NCBI GenBank assembly: GCA_903835685.1
Contig: CAILNX010000034.1
Location: forward strand, 16,868-80,867
Direction: 5' to 3'
Origin: an uncultured delta proteobacterium
Lineage (GTDB): Bacteria; Desulfobacterota; Desulfovibrionia; Desulfovibrionales; Desulfovibrionaceae
DNA: 64,000 nt
The notes beneath the pieces are model-generated. The model had not been told where the DNA came from. It saw only the letters and a list, made by a program, of their open reading frames with translations, and ran no database searches. Of the stretch, positions 34,852 through 43,838 are shown one piece after another. Position numbers and translations under genes: made by a program. Each line of letters starts with the position of its first letter. The stretch's first letter is position 1.

Positions 34852-36270
34852 TTACAGGGCCAGGCCTTGGCGCACCAGGAGGTGCTCCAGGTAGGTGTGG
34901 TTCACGGCATAGGCGTCCAGGCCCATCCAGCGGGACACGGACACGGACAGCTCCCGGAAGTTCGGGACAGCCGGGAAGACGCGGGCCGGGTAGCCCTTGT
35001 AGGACGGGGGGATGTGGGCCAGGTTCTCGTGGTAGAGATAGCGGCGGCAGGTGCGGCCGATCTGGGCCAGGTATTCCTCCACCTGGGCCAGCTCCATCTC
35101 GGAAAAACTGATGGTGTTGATGAACAGGTCCACGCTCATGTTTGCAAGCCGGGGAACCATGAAATTGGGCATGAGCAGGATGTCGTAGTCCTCGAACAGG
35201 GCCGGGGTGAGCGCCAGGTCCGGGTCCTCAAAGAGCAGGATGCGTTTATCCGGATAGGCCATGTTCAGATAATAGGATGAAATGATGAGGTTTTCCGGCA
35301 GGTCGAAATTCACGTAGGCCACGGGCCGGCCCATGCGCTGGAGAAAATAGGCGAACCCGCCGAATCCCCCGCCGATCTCGGCCACCACGGGCCGGGGAAC
35401 ATCGGCCAGGAGCCGCAGGCAGTTGGCGGCCCGGAAATGGTTGGGAAAGGAGTTCCAGTTGATGAGCGCCCCGTCCACCAGGACCCCGTAGGGGTTGCCG
35501 ATGGGCGGCAGGCCAGCCTCGCGCAGGTCCGGGGCCGGGTCCAGGCTGTATTGCCAGACCTGAAAATTGTGGGCCAGCCAGGGCAGGCTCCTGGCCTTGC
35601 AAAAACGCTTGAACTCCTGGCGGCCGCCCATGATGTACAGGCTGGCGTCGTGGCGGCAGAAATTGTTCAGGGTCTCGGTGACCGGACCCACGGCTGCGGC
35701 CGGGTCCAGGCTTTCCAGGGCTCTGGCCGTGTCCGCCAGGAGCATTCCCCAGTTCTCCCCGGCCCGGTACAGAGGAGGGATATTGGCTGTCTCGGCCCTG
35801 GCCCGCAAATAGGCGTCCAGCAGTCGGCGGACCAGGGCCTGTTGCTCCCGGACCGGAACCAGCGGGGCCACGTCCTGGATCATCTTGGTCCCGATGGGAT
35901 GGGTGATCGGGGTGGCCTTGACCCGGTCCCCGCAGAGCTCCATGTGCTCGGAATAGAGGCAGACGTCAAAGCCCAGGCGCTCCAGGCAGGCGGCCGGGTC
36001 CTCCAGAAAGGGCACGATCCGGTCCAGGGGCAGGCCCAGACGCACGGCCTCTTCCCGCACCTGGGCCACGGCCTGGCAGGCGATGACCAGAAAATCGTGG
36101 GCCTGGCCGGGCGCGTCCGCTGGCGCGATGACCTTGCGGCCCAGCCAGTCCGCGCCCCATTTGTCCGGGTCGGCGTCCACGTAGGCCGTGACGCACTGCG
36201 CGTTCACACCCAGGGCCTTGTACAGGGCCTGGGCGCCCAGGCCCGCGCCCCAGACCAGAATCCTGGTCAT
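34852..36270 (-). CDS. putative sugar O-methyltransferase with N-terminal Rossmann-like domain
   Basis: Of the 472 residues, 1-100 form a small Rossmann-like domain (ILVWGAGLGAQALYKAL, then AYVDADPDKWGADWLGRKV) like the PglD-type nucleotide-sugar-binding N-terminus. The main part matches the putative sugar O-methyltransferase family: LYRAGENWGMLLADTAR, then the SAM-binding motif VVAEIGGGFGGFAYFLQR near residue 300, YVNFDLPENLIISSYYLN and SFSEMELAQVEEYL. It should O-methylate a sugar of the glycan. It starts within the last codons of the upstream B12-radical SAM gene (four-base overlap) with GGGAGG. Family confidence is good; acceptor unknown. Confidence 0.8.
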   Translation of the reverse strand: MTRILVWGAGLGAQALYKALGVNAQCVTAYVDADPDKWGADWLGRKVIAPADAPGQAHDFLVIACQAVAQVREEAVRLGLPLDRIVPFLEDPAACLERLGFDVCLYSEHMELCGDRVKATPITHPIGTKMIQDVAPLVPVREQQALVRRLLDAYLRARAETANIPPLYRAGENWGMLLADTARALESLDPAAAVGPVTETLNNFCRHDASLYIMGGRQEFKRFCKARSLPWLAHNFQVWQYSLDPAPDLREAGLPPIGNPYGVLVDGALINWNSFPNHFRAANCLRLLADVPRPVVAEIGGGFGGFAYFLQRMGRPVAYVNFDLPENLIISSYYLNMAYPDKRILLFEDPDLALTPALFEDYDILLMPNFMVPRLANMSVDLFINTISFSEMELAQVEEYLAQIGRTCRRYLYHENLAHIPPSYKGYPARVFPAVPNFRELSVSVSRWMGLDAYAVNHTYLEHLLVRQGLAL

Positions 36271-38009
36271 GCGCTTGTCCTCCCGGTCGGGGTCTGCCCC
36301 GGTTTCCCGAGGGCTTCCAGGCCCTGGCGGAAGCGCTCCTCGTCCGGTTTCAAGTCCATGGCCCGGCGATAGGAGACCTCGGCCTCGGCCTTGCGGCCCA
36401 GGGCGGCCAAGGCCTCGGCCAGGCGGAAGTGGAACCAGGGAAAGGAGGGGTCCAGGTCGGCGGCCCGGGCCAGGTAGGTGGCGGCCTTGCCCGGCTCCTG
36501 GTCCTCCAGGTGCAAAAGGCCCAGGTCGAACACCGGCCAGGGAAAGTTCGGGGCCATGTCCGCAGCCTTGTGGAACTCGTCCCGGGCCTCGTCCCGGCGG
36601 CCGGTGCGCTTGAGCACCACGCCCAAATCGTAATGGGGATAGGGGAAGTCCGGGTCCAACTTGATGGCCCGCCGGAACTCGGCCTCGGCCTCCAGGTTCT
36701 TGCCCTGGCGGGAGAGTTCCAGCCCCTGGTCGAAACGGGACTGGGCGTTGTCCGATCGCAGTTTGTCGAATTTCTCTTCCCAGCGCCGCACCAGGTCGTA
36801 ATCCACGGTTTTTATGAGCGGCATCTTGCGCACGATGTTCATTTCGTAGTGGTTGAAGTCCGTGGTCAGAAGCTGGCCAGCGGCTTTGAGTTCCTCGAAA
36901 TAGTGGGTGCCGGGAAAGGGCACCATCCAGTTGTAGTAGAAGGCCGAGGGGGCCAGTTCCTCGATGAAGGAGTAGTCCAGGGCGATGTCTTCCTCGGTCT
37001 CACCGGGCACGCCCACCAGGATGTTGGCCAGGGTCAGCTTGCCCGTGCGCTTCCAGATGCGCCCGGCTTTCAGGTTCATTTCCCGGGTGGTCTGCTTGTG
37101 CATGAGTTTTAATTTGCGATCCGAGCCGGACTCGAATCCGAAGCTGATCAGGTTGCAACCCGTGGCCGCCAGGCGGTCGGCCATGTCCTGGTCGAAGAAG
37201 TCCACCCGGGCGCTGATGTCGTATTCCACGTCCATCTTGCGCTCGGTGATGATGTCCGTGAACTCGCGCACCCGGGTGCGGTTGACCACGAACATGTCGT
37301 CCATGATGAAGAATTTGCGGATGCCCATGGCCAGGAAGCGGTCCATCTCGGCGATGATGCTTTGCGCCGAGCGCATCTTGATGCGCGGGCCGTACAGGGC
37401 CTTTTGCACCGGCTGACAGTACTTGCACTGACCCGGGCAGCCCCGGCTGGTGACGATGAACCCGCAGTGCTTGCGCCGGGCGATGTTCTCGTACACCGGG
37501 GAGAGATAGGGCAGGGGCCGGTTCTCGATGTCTTTCAGCGGGGTCGGGTGGATTTCGTGGGGCGGCTTGCGGCCCTGGCTATAGGCGGCGGCGATGTCCA
37601 CCATCACCTCCTCGCCCTCGCCCAGGACCACGTGGTCGAATTCCGGGATGGCCAGGCCGTCGTAGGGCGCGCAGGTCACGTGCGGCCCTCCGGCCACGGT
37701 GGGGATGCCCAAGGACTGGGCGATGGCGCACAAACGTATGGCGAACTCCCGGTTGGGCGTCTGGAATCCGACACCGAGCAGCCCGGGCTTCATTTCCTTG
37801 AGCCGGGTCTCCACCTCTTCCCAGCCCGTGACCAGACGCAGGTCCAGGTACTCCACCTCGTGCCCGGCGGCCTTCAAGGCCCCGCCGATGAGGGTCAGGC
37901 CGTAGGGGATGATGTAGGTGTCCAGCCCGTCGAAAGTGGGCGTGAAATGACGCTCGAAAGCGTCGAACCCGATGTTGCGGATGCCAACGTGGCTCAAGAC
38001 GACCAGCAT
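36267..38009 (-). CDS. B12-binding-domain radical SAM protein with C-terminal TPRs
   Basis: The 580-residue protein has a B12-type Rossmann domain (about 1-150: GLTLIGGALKAAGHEVEYLDL, TVAGGPHVTCAP, VVLGEGEEVMVDIA), a radical SAM barrel with C191, C195 and C198 in TSRGCPGQCKYCQP, and landmarks FIMDDMFVVNRTRV and FGFESGSDRKLKLM. About 450-570 are TPR repeats with FPYPHYDLG, NFPWPVFDLG and SFPWFHFRLA, the same variant as in the 32814 protein. It fits the class of cobalamin-dependent methyltransferases or ring-contracting enzymes; the substrate is inferred to be a cluster glycan or lipid. It overlaps the sugar methyltransferase gene and lies 105 bases after a SPASM radical SAM gene. Confidence 0.87.
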   Translation of the reverse strand: MLVVLSHVGIRNIGFDAFERHFTPTFDGLDTYIIPYGLTLIGGALKAAGHEVEYLDLRLVTGWEEVETRLKEMKPGLLGVGFQTPNREFAIRLCAIAQSLGIPTVAGGPHVTCAPYDGLAIPEFDHVVLGEGEEVMVDIAAAYSQGRKPPHEIHPTPLKDIENRPLPYLSPVYENIARRKHCGFIVTSRGCPGQCKYCQPVQKALYGPRIKMRSAQSIIAEMDRFLAMGIRKFFIMDDMFVVNRTRVREFTDIITERKMDVEYDISARVDFFDQDMADRLAATGCNLISFGFESGSDRKLKLMHKQTTREMNLKAGRIWKRTGKLTLANILVGVPGETEEDIALDYSFIEELAPSAFYYNWMVPFPGTHYFEELKAAGQLLTTDFNHYEMNIVRKMPLIKTVDYDLVRRWEEKFDKLRSDNAQSRFDQGLELSRQGKNLEAEAEFRRAIKLDPDFPYPHYDLGVVLKRTGRRDEARDEFHKAADMAPNFPWPVFDLGLLHLEDQEPGKAATYLARAADLDPSFPWFHFRLAEALAALGRKAEAEVSYRRAMDLKPDEERFRQGLEALGKPGQTPTGRTSA

Positions 38010-38114
38010 GGGAACCTCGTTCGGTGTTCAGGCGGCCTTATGACCTGCCGCCACGGGACCGGCGAAAAACAACGCGCCAAAAAGATTGCAAACCCCGCGC
38101 CAAAGCATTGTCCA

Positions 38115-39449
38115 TCATACGGCCCGCATGCCCAGAAAGGTGGGGCAGGTCAAGCAGCGGCCGTGCGGCCGCCCGCCCGGGGCCAGGCCCGAGAGCAGCC
38201 GGGTGTACCCCGGCCCGTTCCAGATCTCCGCAAAGGGTTTTTCGAGCACATTGCCCATGGAGGGCAGGGCGGCCCCGTGCAGGCAGCAGGGAAAAATCTC
38301 GCCGTCGGCCCGCACCGCCACCCACTCAAAGGCCGAGAAGCAGCGGAAGGCGGCCGGGGGCGTGGACGCAAACCGGGGACGGCCCGAAAGCTCGGGAAAG
38401 GCCTCGGGCAGGAGCACGCGCACCCCGCGCTCCTTGGACCGGGCCAGGACCCGGGCAAAGGCCTGAAGGACCTGGTCCCTGGGGATGTCCGAAAGGCGCT
38501 GGCCGGGCACGCACAGCTTGTCCGTCGGGAAGTCCGCTGGCATCTCGCCCATGGCCTCCTCGTAGGTGTACATGGGCACGTAGGACACGGCGTCCAGGCC
38601 CAGGTCAGCGGCCAGGTCCACCAGATCGGCCATCTCGGCCAGGTTGGCCCGCATGCAGGTCACGTTGAAGAACAGGGTCCCGGTGGCCCCGTAGGTCTTT
38701 TTCAGCCCGGCCAAATGGCGGACAGAGGCCGTGAACCGGTCGAAATCCACGGAGCGGATGTCCCGGTACAGGGCCGGGGAGGCCGCCTCAACGGAAATGA
38801 ACAGGTCCGCGAGCAGGTTGTTGGACAGAAGGTAGCGGAAGATCGTGTCGTCCCGGGCCGTGCCGTTGGTCACGAAGCTGAACCGGGTCCAGCCCCGGGC
38901 CACGGCCGCCTGAAGCATGGGAATGAGGCCCGGCACCAGGGTGAACTCCCCGCCGTGCATGGCCAGGAGTTCGAAGCGCTCCGGGGAAAAGCCGTCCAGA
39001 AGCTTCAGGAAGGTGTCCTGGTCCAGGGTCCAGTCCCACTCGGTTGTGTGCTTCAGGCGGATGCAGTGGCGGCAGCACAGGTTGCAGGCCCAGTTCAGGG
39101 GGATGTTCAGCACCCGCCAGCGGGGGTGCTGATACCTGGCCTGGCCCAGGCGGTGGTAGAGCCCGCGCTCGGGGTCCTCGATGCCCGGGAAGGACAGGAT
39201 GCGCTCCCGGCCAATGCCCAGGCCGATGAGTTGGGCCTCCATGGCCGCGTGGGCGTGGGAGGCCGTGAGAAAGAGGTCGCAGCCCAGGCTCGAGGCCAAG
39301 TCCGGGCGCACGATAGGCCGCCCCTGGAAGGTCCCGCCCTGTTGGGCCGGGTCGTTGTCCAGATAGGCCACCACTTCAAAGCCCAAGGCGCTCAGGTTCT
39401 CCTCGGCCAGATCCGCGCCCGAGCCGGTGCCGAACACCGCGGCCTTCAT
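38115..39449 (-). CDS. radical SAM/SPASM protein with N-terminal Rossmann-like domain
   Basis: Of the 444 residues, 1-95 are a Rossmann-like domain (AAVFGTGSGADLAEENLSAL, VVAYLDNDPAQQGG) similar to the N-terminus of the sugar O-methyltransferase at 34852. The radical SAM domain has C122, C126 and C129 in NWACNLCCRHCIR and the motif LLAMHGGEFTLVP. A SPASM cluster region ends the protein (CFSAFEWVAVRADGEIFPCC and GRCLTCPTFLG). Proteins of this class often carry out oxidations or epimerisations. The nucleotide-sugar-binding-like N-terminus hints at a sugar substrate, an inference only. Its ATG overlaps the stop of the preceding GT2 gene by four bases. Confidence 0.85.
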   Translation of the reverse strand: MKAAVFGTGSGADLAEENLSALGFEVVAYLDNDPAQQGGTFQGRPIVRPDLASSLGCDLFLTASHAHAAMEAQLIGLGIGRERILSFPGIEDPERGLYHRLGQARYQHPRWRVLNIPLNWACNLCCRHCIRLKHTTEWDWTLDQDTFLKLLDGFSPERFELLAMHGGEFTLVPGLIPMLQAAVARGWTRFSFVTNGTARDDTIFRYLLSNNLLADLFISVEAASPALYRDIRSVDFDRFTASVRHLAGLKKTYGATGTLFFNVTCMRANLAEMADLVDLAADLGLDAVSYVPMYTYEEAMGEMPADFPTDKLCVPGQRLSDIPRDQVLQAFARVLARSKERGVRVLLPEAFPELSGRPRFASTPPAAFRCFSAFEWVAVRADGEIFPCCLHGAALPSMGNVLEKPFAEIWNGPGYTRLLSGLAPGGRPHGRCLTCPTFLGMRAV

Positions 39450-40321
39450 GCCCCCCGCCTTTGGGCCGAACAGGCACGGGCCAGCTCCCGCCAGTCCCAG
39501 AACAGGGCTCCGGCCAGAAAGAGCAGGCTGACCAGGGCGTTGCCTGGGTCCCGGTCCTGGAAATCCTTGGCCAGCAGGCGCAGGGCCTTTTTCAGGTCCC
39601 GGAGGTTGGCGGCCAGGGTCCCGGCCAGGTCAACGGGCGCGTAGCTCCCGAAATAATGCCATTTCCAGCAGGTCCGGGCCACGGACAGGGCCGTGTCCTG
39701 GCGCAGATGGGTGCAGCGGGCGGCCGGGGTGTACACCAGGGTGCAGCGGTCCCGTATCTTCTCGCAGAGCTTCACGTCCTCGGCATTGGTCCGGCAGCGG
39801 GGATCGTAGCCCCCGGCCTCGGTGAGCGCCGCGCGGCGGAACAGGGTGTTGGACCCGAACAGAAAGGGCGGCTTCTCCCGCCGCACAGGCCCCCAGCTCT
39901 GGCGCATGTGCGCGTCGCGCCAACGGTCCCCCGGGGCGATTCGGTGGCCCTCGATAAGCTCCCCGCCCACGCCCCAGACCACCTCCCGACCCGGGCCGTC
40001 CATCTCGGCGGCCAGGGCGGCCAGCCAGTCCGGCTCGGCCACCACGTCGGCGTCGAGCGAGGCCACCAAGGCCCCGGCGGACTCGCGCAGGCCCGTGTTC
40101 CGGGCCTCGGCCAGACCCAGGTTCTCCCCGTGGGACACCACCCGCAGGGGGACCGGGGACCACGCGCCCAGTGTGCGGGCCATTTCCGCCGTCTTGTCCG
40201 TGGACCCGTCGTCGATAATCAAAATTTCGCGCGGGAGCAGGATCTGGGCGAATACCGCCGGAAGCACCCGCTCCAGAAAGGGCTCGGCATTGAAGCAGGG
40301 CAGGTACAGGGAGATGTCCAT
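39446..40321 (-). CDS. family 2 glycosyltransferase with C-terminal membrane segment
   Basis: The 291-residue protein begins [15 protein letters not shown]. The ATG at 40321 shares one base with the TGA of the upstream gene (TGATG), implying coupled translation; a TTG one codon earlier is less likely. GT2 motifs are LIIDDGSTDKTAEMA and the DxD ASLDADVVAEPDWL, followed by GGELIEGHR and FGSNTLFRRAAL. Near the C-terminus VSLLFLAGALFWDW is a possible membrane anchor. The enzyme should transfer a sugar to a lipid or protein acceptor at the inner membrane. Donor and acceptor are unknown. Confidence 0.88.
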   Translation of the reverse strand: MDISLYLPCFNAEPFLERVLPAVFAQILLPREILIIDDGSTDKTAEMARTLGAWSPVPLRVVSHGENLGLAEARNTGLRESAGALVASLDADVVAEPDWLAALAAEMDGPGREVVWGVGGELIEGHRIAPGDRWRDAHMRQSWGPVRREKPPFLFGSNTLFRRAALTEAGGYDPRCRTNAEDVKLCEKIRDRCTLVYTPAARCTHLRQDTALSVARTCWKWHYFGSYAPVDLAGTLAANLRDLKKALRLLAKDFQDRDPGNALVSLLFLAGALFWDWRELARACSAQRRGA

Positions 40322-41703
40322 CAACCCCGGACCTCCCGAAAGGCCTTCCAGGCCTGGCGGAAGGCCTCGGCCCCGGCCTCGATCTCCGTGCCGGTCAATT
40401 CCTTGGTGCGCACCACGCAGCCCTGGCCGCCGTCGTACAACTCGTGGTCCGTGGCCAGAAGATAGCCCTTGTCCTTGGCCCAGGCGTGGAAGCGGGTGCC
40501 CGGGAAGGGTGTGGCAAAGGACAGTTGCAGGGAGTCCGGGGACAGCTCCAGGGCCAGGTCCAGGGTCTGGCGCATGGTCTCGGCCGTCTCGCCCTTGAGC
40601 CCCAGGGTGAAGGTCAGGTGCACGCGCACCCCGATCTTCTTGGTGTAGGCCACCATGCGCCGGGCGGTCTCAAGGTCCAGACCCTTGCCGCAGGCGTCCA
40701 CCACGCTTTGGCTCCCGGACTCGATGCCGTATTTCACGGCGAACAGCCCGGCCGCCCGCAGGGCGTCCAGGGTCTCCTCGTCCATGCCGTCGGCCCGGGC
40801 CATGACCGCCAGATGCACGCCCAGGTCCTTGTCCCCAATGGCCTGGGCCAGGGACAGGACCCGGGCCTTACCCAGGTTGAAGGTGTCGTCGTCGAAATAC
40901 ACGGTCTTGAACCCGTAGCGGCCCACCACCGTGGCCATCTCCTCGGCCACATCCTGCGGGTCGCGCACCCGGTAGACGTTGCCCCCGTACATGGTCTCGG
41001 GCCAGAGGCAGAAGTCACAGCGGTGCGGACAGCCCCGGCTGGCCAGCATGTTGACCATGGGCTCGGGCACCCCGCAAAAGGGGTCCCGGTACTTGAGCAT
41101 GGGGAAATGCCCCCAGGACGGCCAGGGCAGGTCGTCCAGGCGGCCCAGGTCCCGCCGGGCGTTGGCCCGGATGGCCCCGTTTTCCCCGCGCCAGGCCAGG
41201 CCACGCACCTTTTCCGGCGCAAATGAACCGGACAGGAGCCCCTGGACCATTTCGGCCAGGGTCCATTCGTATTCGCCGATGAGGCAGAAATCCACGCACC
41301 CATTGTCCGCCAGGGCCGTCTCCGGATGGATGGTCACCTGGGGACCGGCCCAGGCCAGCAGGGCCTTGGGCAGAAGCTCCCGGGTGCGCCGGGCGTGCCT
41401 TGCGTCCTGGGCAAAGGAGGCGGCCGCCGTCTCGGCCAGGACCAGGTCCGGGGCAAAGGCCACGACCTCGGCCTCGTACTCTTCGTTTGTGAGCCCCTCG
41501 GCTATGGCGTCCAGGGCCTTGACTTCTGCCCCCCCCTGTCGCTCCAGGAGGGCGGCGGCCTGGGCCAGGAAAAAGGGGAAAGGCAGGTAGGTCAGGCTTT
41601 TGGGTCCGTCGGCCCGCATGGTGAAGGGCCAGCGCGATCCGGCCCGCACCCCGTAGAGGTGGGCGGATTTCTTCCAAGGGGGGTTGGCTAGGAGGATGCG
41701 CAT
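40321..41703 (-). CDS. cobalamin-binding-domain radical SAM protein (paralog of the 30082 gene)
   Basis: The 460-residue protein starts at the ATG at 41703 ([12 protein letters not shown]), which overlaps the preceding epimerase gene by 16 bases. The B12-type domain covers about 1-160 ([43 protein letters not shown]); the radical SAM cysteines are C225, C229 and C232 in [35 protein letters not shown] and [20 protein letters not shown] match the 30082 protein almost phrase for phrase, so the two are in-cluster duplicates. A C-methyltransferase role on a sugar is plausible. Both share the N-terminal phrase [10 protein letters not shown], an unusual signature. Confidence 0.88.
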   Translation of the reverse strand: MRILLANPPWKKSAHLYGVRAGSRWPFTMRADGPKSLTYLPFPFFLAQAAALLERQGGAEVKALDAIAEGLTNEEYEAEVVAFAPDLVLAETAAASFAQDARHARRTRELLPKALLAWAGPQVTIHPETALADNGCVDFCLIGEYEWTLAEMVQGLLSGSFAPEKVRGLAWRGENGAIRANARRDLGRLDDLPWPSWGHFPMLKYRDPFCGVPEPMVNMLASRGCPHRCDFCLWPETMYGGNVYRVRDPQDVAEEMATVVGRYGFKTVYFDDDTFNLGKARVLSLAQAIGDKDLGVHLAVMARADGMDEETLDALRAAGLFAVKYGIESGSQSVVDACGKGLDLETARRMVAYTKKIGVRVHLTFTLGLKGETAETMRQTLDLALELSPDSLQLSFATPFPGTRFHAWAKDKGYLLATDHELYDGGQGCVVRTKELTGTEIEAGAEAFRQAWKAFREVRG

Positions 41704-42761
41704 GACGCGGCCACACAGCCCTTGTGGATGTCGGTCATGATGGCCATGAGATCGTACTGGTACTCCCAGGCCGGGTAGTGGGTCTGGAACTTGTTCACGT
41801 CGCTCACCCACCACATATGGTCGCCGATGCGGTTGGTCTCCTGGTAGGTCCAGTCCATGGTGTTGCCGGAAATCTCCTCGCAGATGCTGATGGCCTCCAG
41901 CATGGAGCAGTTGGAGTGGCGGCCGCCTCCGGCGTTGTACACCTCGCCCGGCCGGGGCTTTACGTGGAAATGCCAGAACATGTTCACCAGGTCGTGGGAG
42001 TGGATGTTGTCCCTCACCTGCTTCCCCTTGTACCCGAAGACCGTGTACGGCCGCTTGGTCACCGCGCAGCGCATGAGGTAGTTCAAAAACCCGTGCAACT
42101 GGGTGCCGGAGTGGGCCGGGCCGGTGAGGCAGCCGCCCCGAAAACACACGGTATTCATGCCGAAATAGCGGCCGTATTCCTGCACCATGACGTCGGCCGC
42201 CACCTTGGAGGCCCCGAACACGCTGTGCTTGGTGTGGTCGATGCTCATGTCCTCGTCGATCCCGCGCTCGAAATACGGGTGCGCCCGGGACACCTCCCAG
42301 CGGGTGGGCAGCTCCTCCAGGGGCAGGAAATTGGGCGTGTCCCCGTACACCTTGTTGGTGGAGGTGAAGATGAAGGAGGCCGTCGGGCAATGCTTGCGGG
42401 TCATCTCCAGGAGCACCAGGGTGCCGTTGGCGTTCACCGTGAAATCCGTGATGGGGTCCGTGGCCGCCCAGTCGTGGGAGGGCTGGGCCGCTGTGTGGAT
42501 GACGATTTTGATATCCGCCCCGAACTCGGCGAAGATCTTCTCCATGGCCGGGAGGTCCCGGATGTCCCCGGGCCGGTGGGTGTAGCGGGGAAGCTCGGCT
42601 TCCAGGATTTTGCGGTTCCAGTCCGTGGAGGCCTCGGCCCCGAAAAAGACCTGGCGCATGTCGTTGTCCACGCCGACCACGAGAAAGCCCTTATCGTGGA
42701 AGAAGCGGCAGGTTTCCGAGCCGATGAGTCCGGCCGAGCCAGTGACCAGTGCGATGTCCAT
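41688..42761 (-). CDS. NAD-dependent sugar epimerase, CDP-paratose 2-epimerase-like
   Basis: The 357-residue extended SDR has the Rossmann motif [16 protein letters not shown] and the CDP-tyvelose/paratose-epimerase phrase [15 protein letters not shown] (89-103), with STNKVYGD at 134-141. The usual YxxxK catalytic pair reads F182-GAS-K186, so the tyrosine is replaced by phenylalanine; this may be normal for this subfamily or may mean altered chemistry. Later motifs are [19 protein letters not shown] and [13 protein letters not shown]. It likely epimerises or otherwise converts a nucleotide-linked sugar used by the cluster. It stands 12 bases from the second epimerase gene, upstream on the strand. 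Confidence 0.85.
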   Translation of the reverse strand: MDIALVTGSAGLIGSETCRFFHDKGFLVVGVDNDMRQVFFGAEASTDWNRKILEAELPRYTHRPGDIRDLPAMEKIFAEFGADIKIVIHTAAQPSHDWAATDPITDFTVNANGTLVLLEMTRKHCPTASFIFTSTNKVYGDTPNFLPLEELPTRWEVSRAHPYFERGIDEDMSIDHTKHSVFGASKVAADVMVQEYGRYFGMNTVCFRGGCLTGPAHSGTQLHGFLNYLMRCAVTKRPYTVFGYKGKQVRDNIHSHDLVNMFWHFHVKPRPGEVYNAGGGRHSNCSMLEAISICEEISGNTMDWTYQETNRIGDHMWWVSDVNKFQTHYPAWEYQYDLMAIMTDIHKGCVAASCASS

Positions 42762-42773
42762 TGTTTCAAGCCC

Positions 42774-43838
42774 TCACAGGATGTGTCGCAGGGATTCCCT
42801 GTTTTTTTCGATCCAGCAGGCGATGTCGGCCACGATGTCCCGGGCCGAGGTCCGGGGCGCCCAGCCCGTGGCCGCCCGCACCTTGGCCGTGTCCGTCAGA
42901 TACCAGGGGATGTCCCCCACCCGGGTCTCGGGCACGGCCTGGATGTCAACTTTTTGGCCGGTGGCCTCCTGGGCCAGGGCCGTGAGCTCCGCAAGGGACA
43001 CGCTGACCTCGGGGCCGCCGCCCACATTGTAGACCTGGCCCTGGTGCCGGGGCAGGTCGTCCATCTGGAGGCGGACGAGCTCGTACAGGTCGGCCACGTG
43101 CAGGATGTCCCGCACCTGCTTGCCCGTGCCCCCATAGCCCAGGTATGCAAGCTTGGCTCCAAAAATGTGCTTGGCCACCCACAGGACCATGAAGCCCTGG
43201 TCCACCTTGCCCATCTGCCAGGGGCCGGTGAGCACCCCGCAGCGGTTGACCACGGCGGTGAGTCCGTACATCTCCCCGTATTCGGCCATGAGCAGCTCCG
43301 AGGCCAGCTTGGTGGCCCCGTAGAGCGTGCGCGCCCCGTCCAAGGGAAAGGTCTCGGCGATTCCGGCCGGGCTGACCCCGGGCAGGGTCTGGGGGCCGGA
43401 CAGCTCGAAGCGGGTGGCGGTCTCCTGGAAGATTAGGTCCCGGATGGGGGCCATGGGATAGACCCGGCTGGTGGACAGGAAGATCATGGCCGCGCCGCGC
43501 ATGCGGGCCAACTCCAGGCAGTTGATGGTGCCCAGGAGATTGGTGTTCAGCAGATAGGCGGGCGAGCCGCCGTACCCGGCCAGGACCGAGGGCTCGGCCG
43601 AGCATTCCAGGATCAGGTCCGGGTTCCCGGCCGCGTCCAGGTCCTCGGGGCTCCTGATGTCCCCGTGCAGGAAGTCCACCCCGCCCTCTTTCAGGCGCGG
43701 CAGGTTCAGTTCCGAGCCCCGACGCTTCAGGTTATCCAGGGCCGTGACCTTGACCCCGGGCAAATCGCGTTTCAGGGACAGGCCCAGGTTGGAACCCACG
43801 AACCCGGCCCCGCCGGTGATGAGGATGTGCTTAAACAT
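42774..43838 (-). CDS. NAD-dependent nucleotide-sugar epimerase/dehydratase
   Basis: The 354-residue extended SDR has GxxGxxG as ITGGAGFVGSNLGLSL, LSTSRVYP, and an intact catalytic Y173/K177 (TLYGATKLASE). VNRCGVLTGPWQMGKVDQGF and GTGKQVRDILHVADL resemble CDP-paratose 2-epimerases and related NDP-sugar epimerases. With the neighbouring epimerase it would supply one or two modified NDP-sugars to the cluster's glycosyltransferases. Its start overlaps the SPASM radical SAM gene by eight bases. The exact sugar cannot be read from sequence; there is no CDP-glucose synthesis gene in the window. Confidence 0.87.
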   Translation of the reverse strand: MFKHILITGGAGFVGSNLGLSLKRDLPGVKVTALDNLKRRGSELNLPRLKEGGVDFLHGDIRSPEDLDAAGNPDLILECSAEPSVLAGYGGSPAYLLNTNLLGTINCLELARMRGAAMIFLSTSRVYPMAPIRDLIFQETATRFELSGPQTLPGVSPAGIAETFPLDGARTLYGATKLASELLMAEYGEMYGLTAVVNRCGVLTGPWQMGKVDQGFMVLWVAKHIFGAKLAYLGYGGTGKQVRDILHVADLYELVRLQMDDLPRHQGQVYNVGGGPEVSVSLAELTALAQEATGQKVDIQAVPETRVGDIPWYLTDTAKVRAATGWAPRTSARDIVADIACWIEKNRESLRHIL

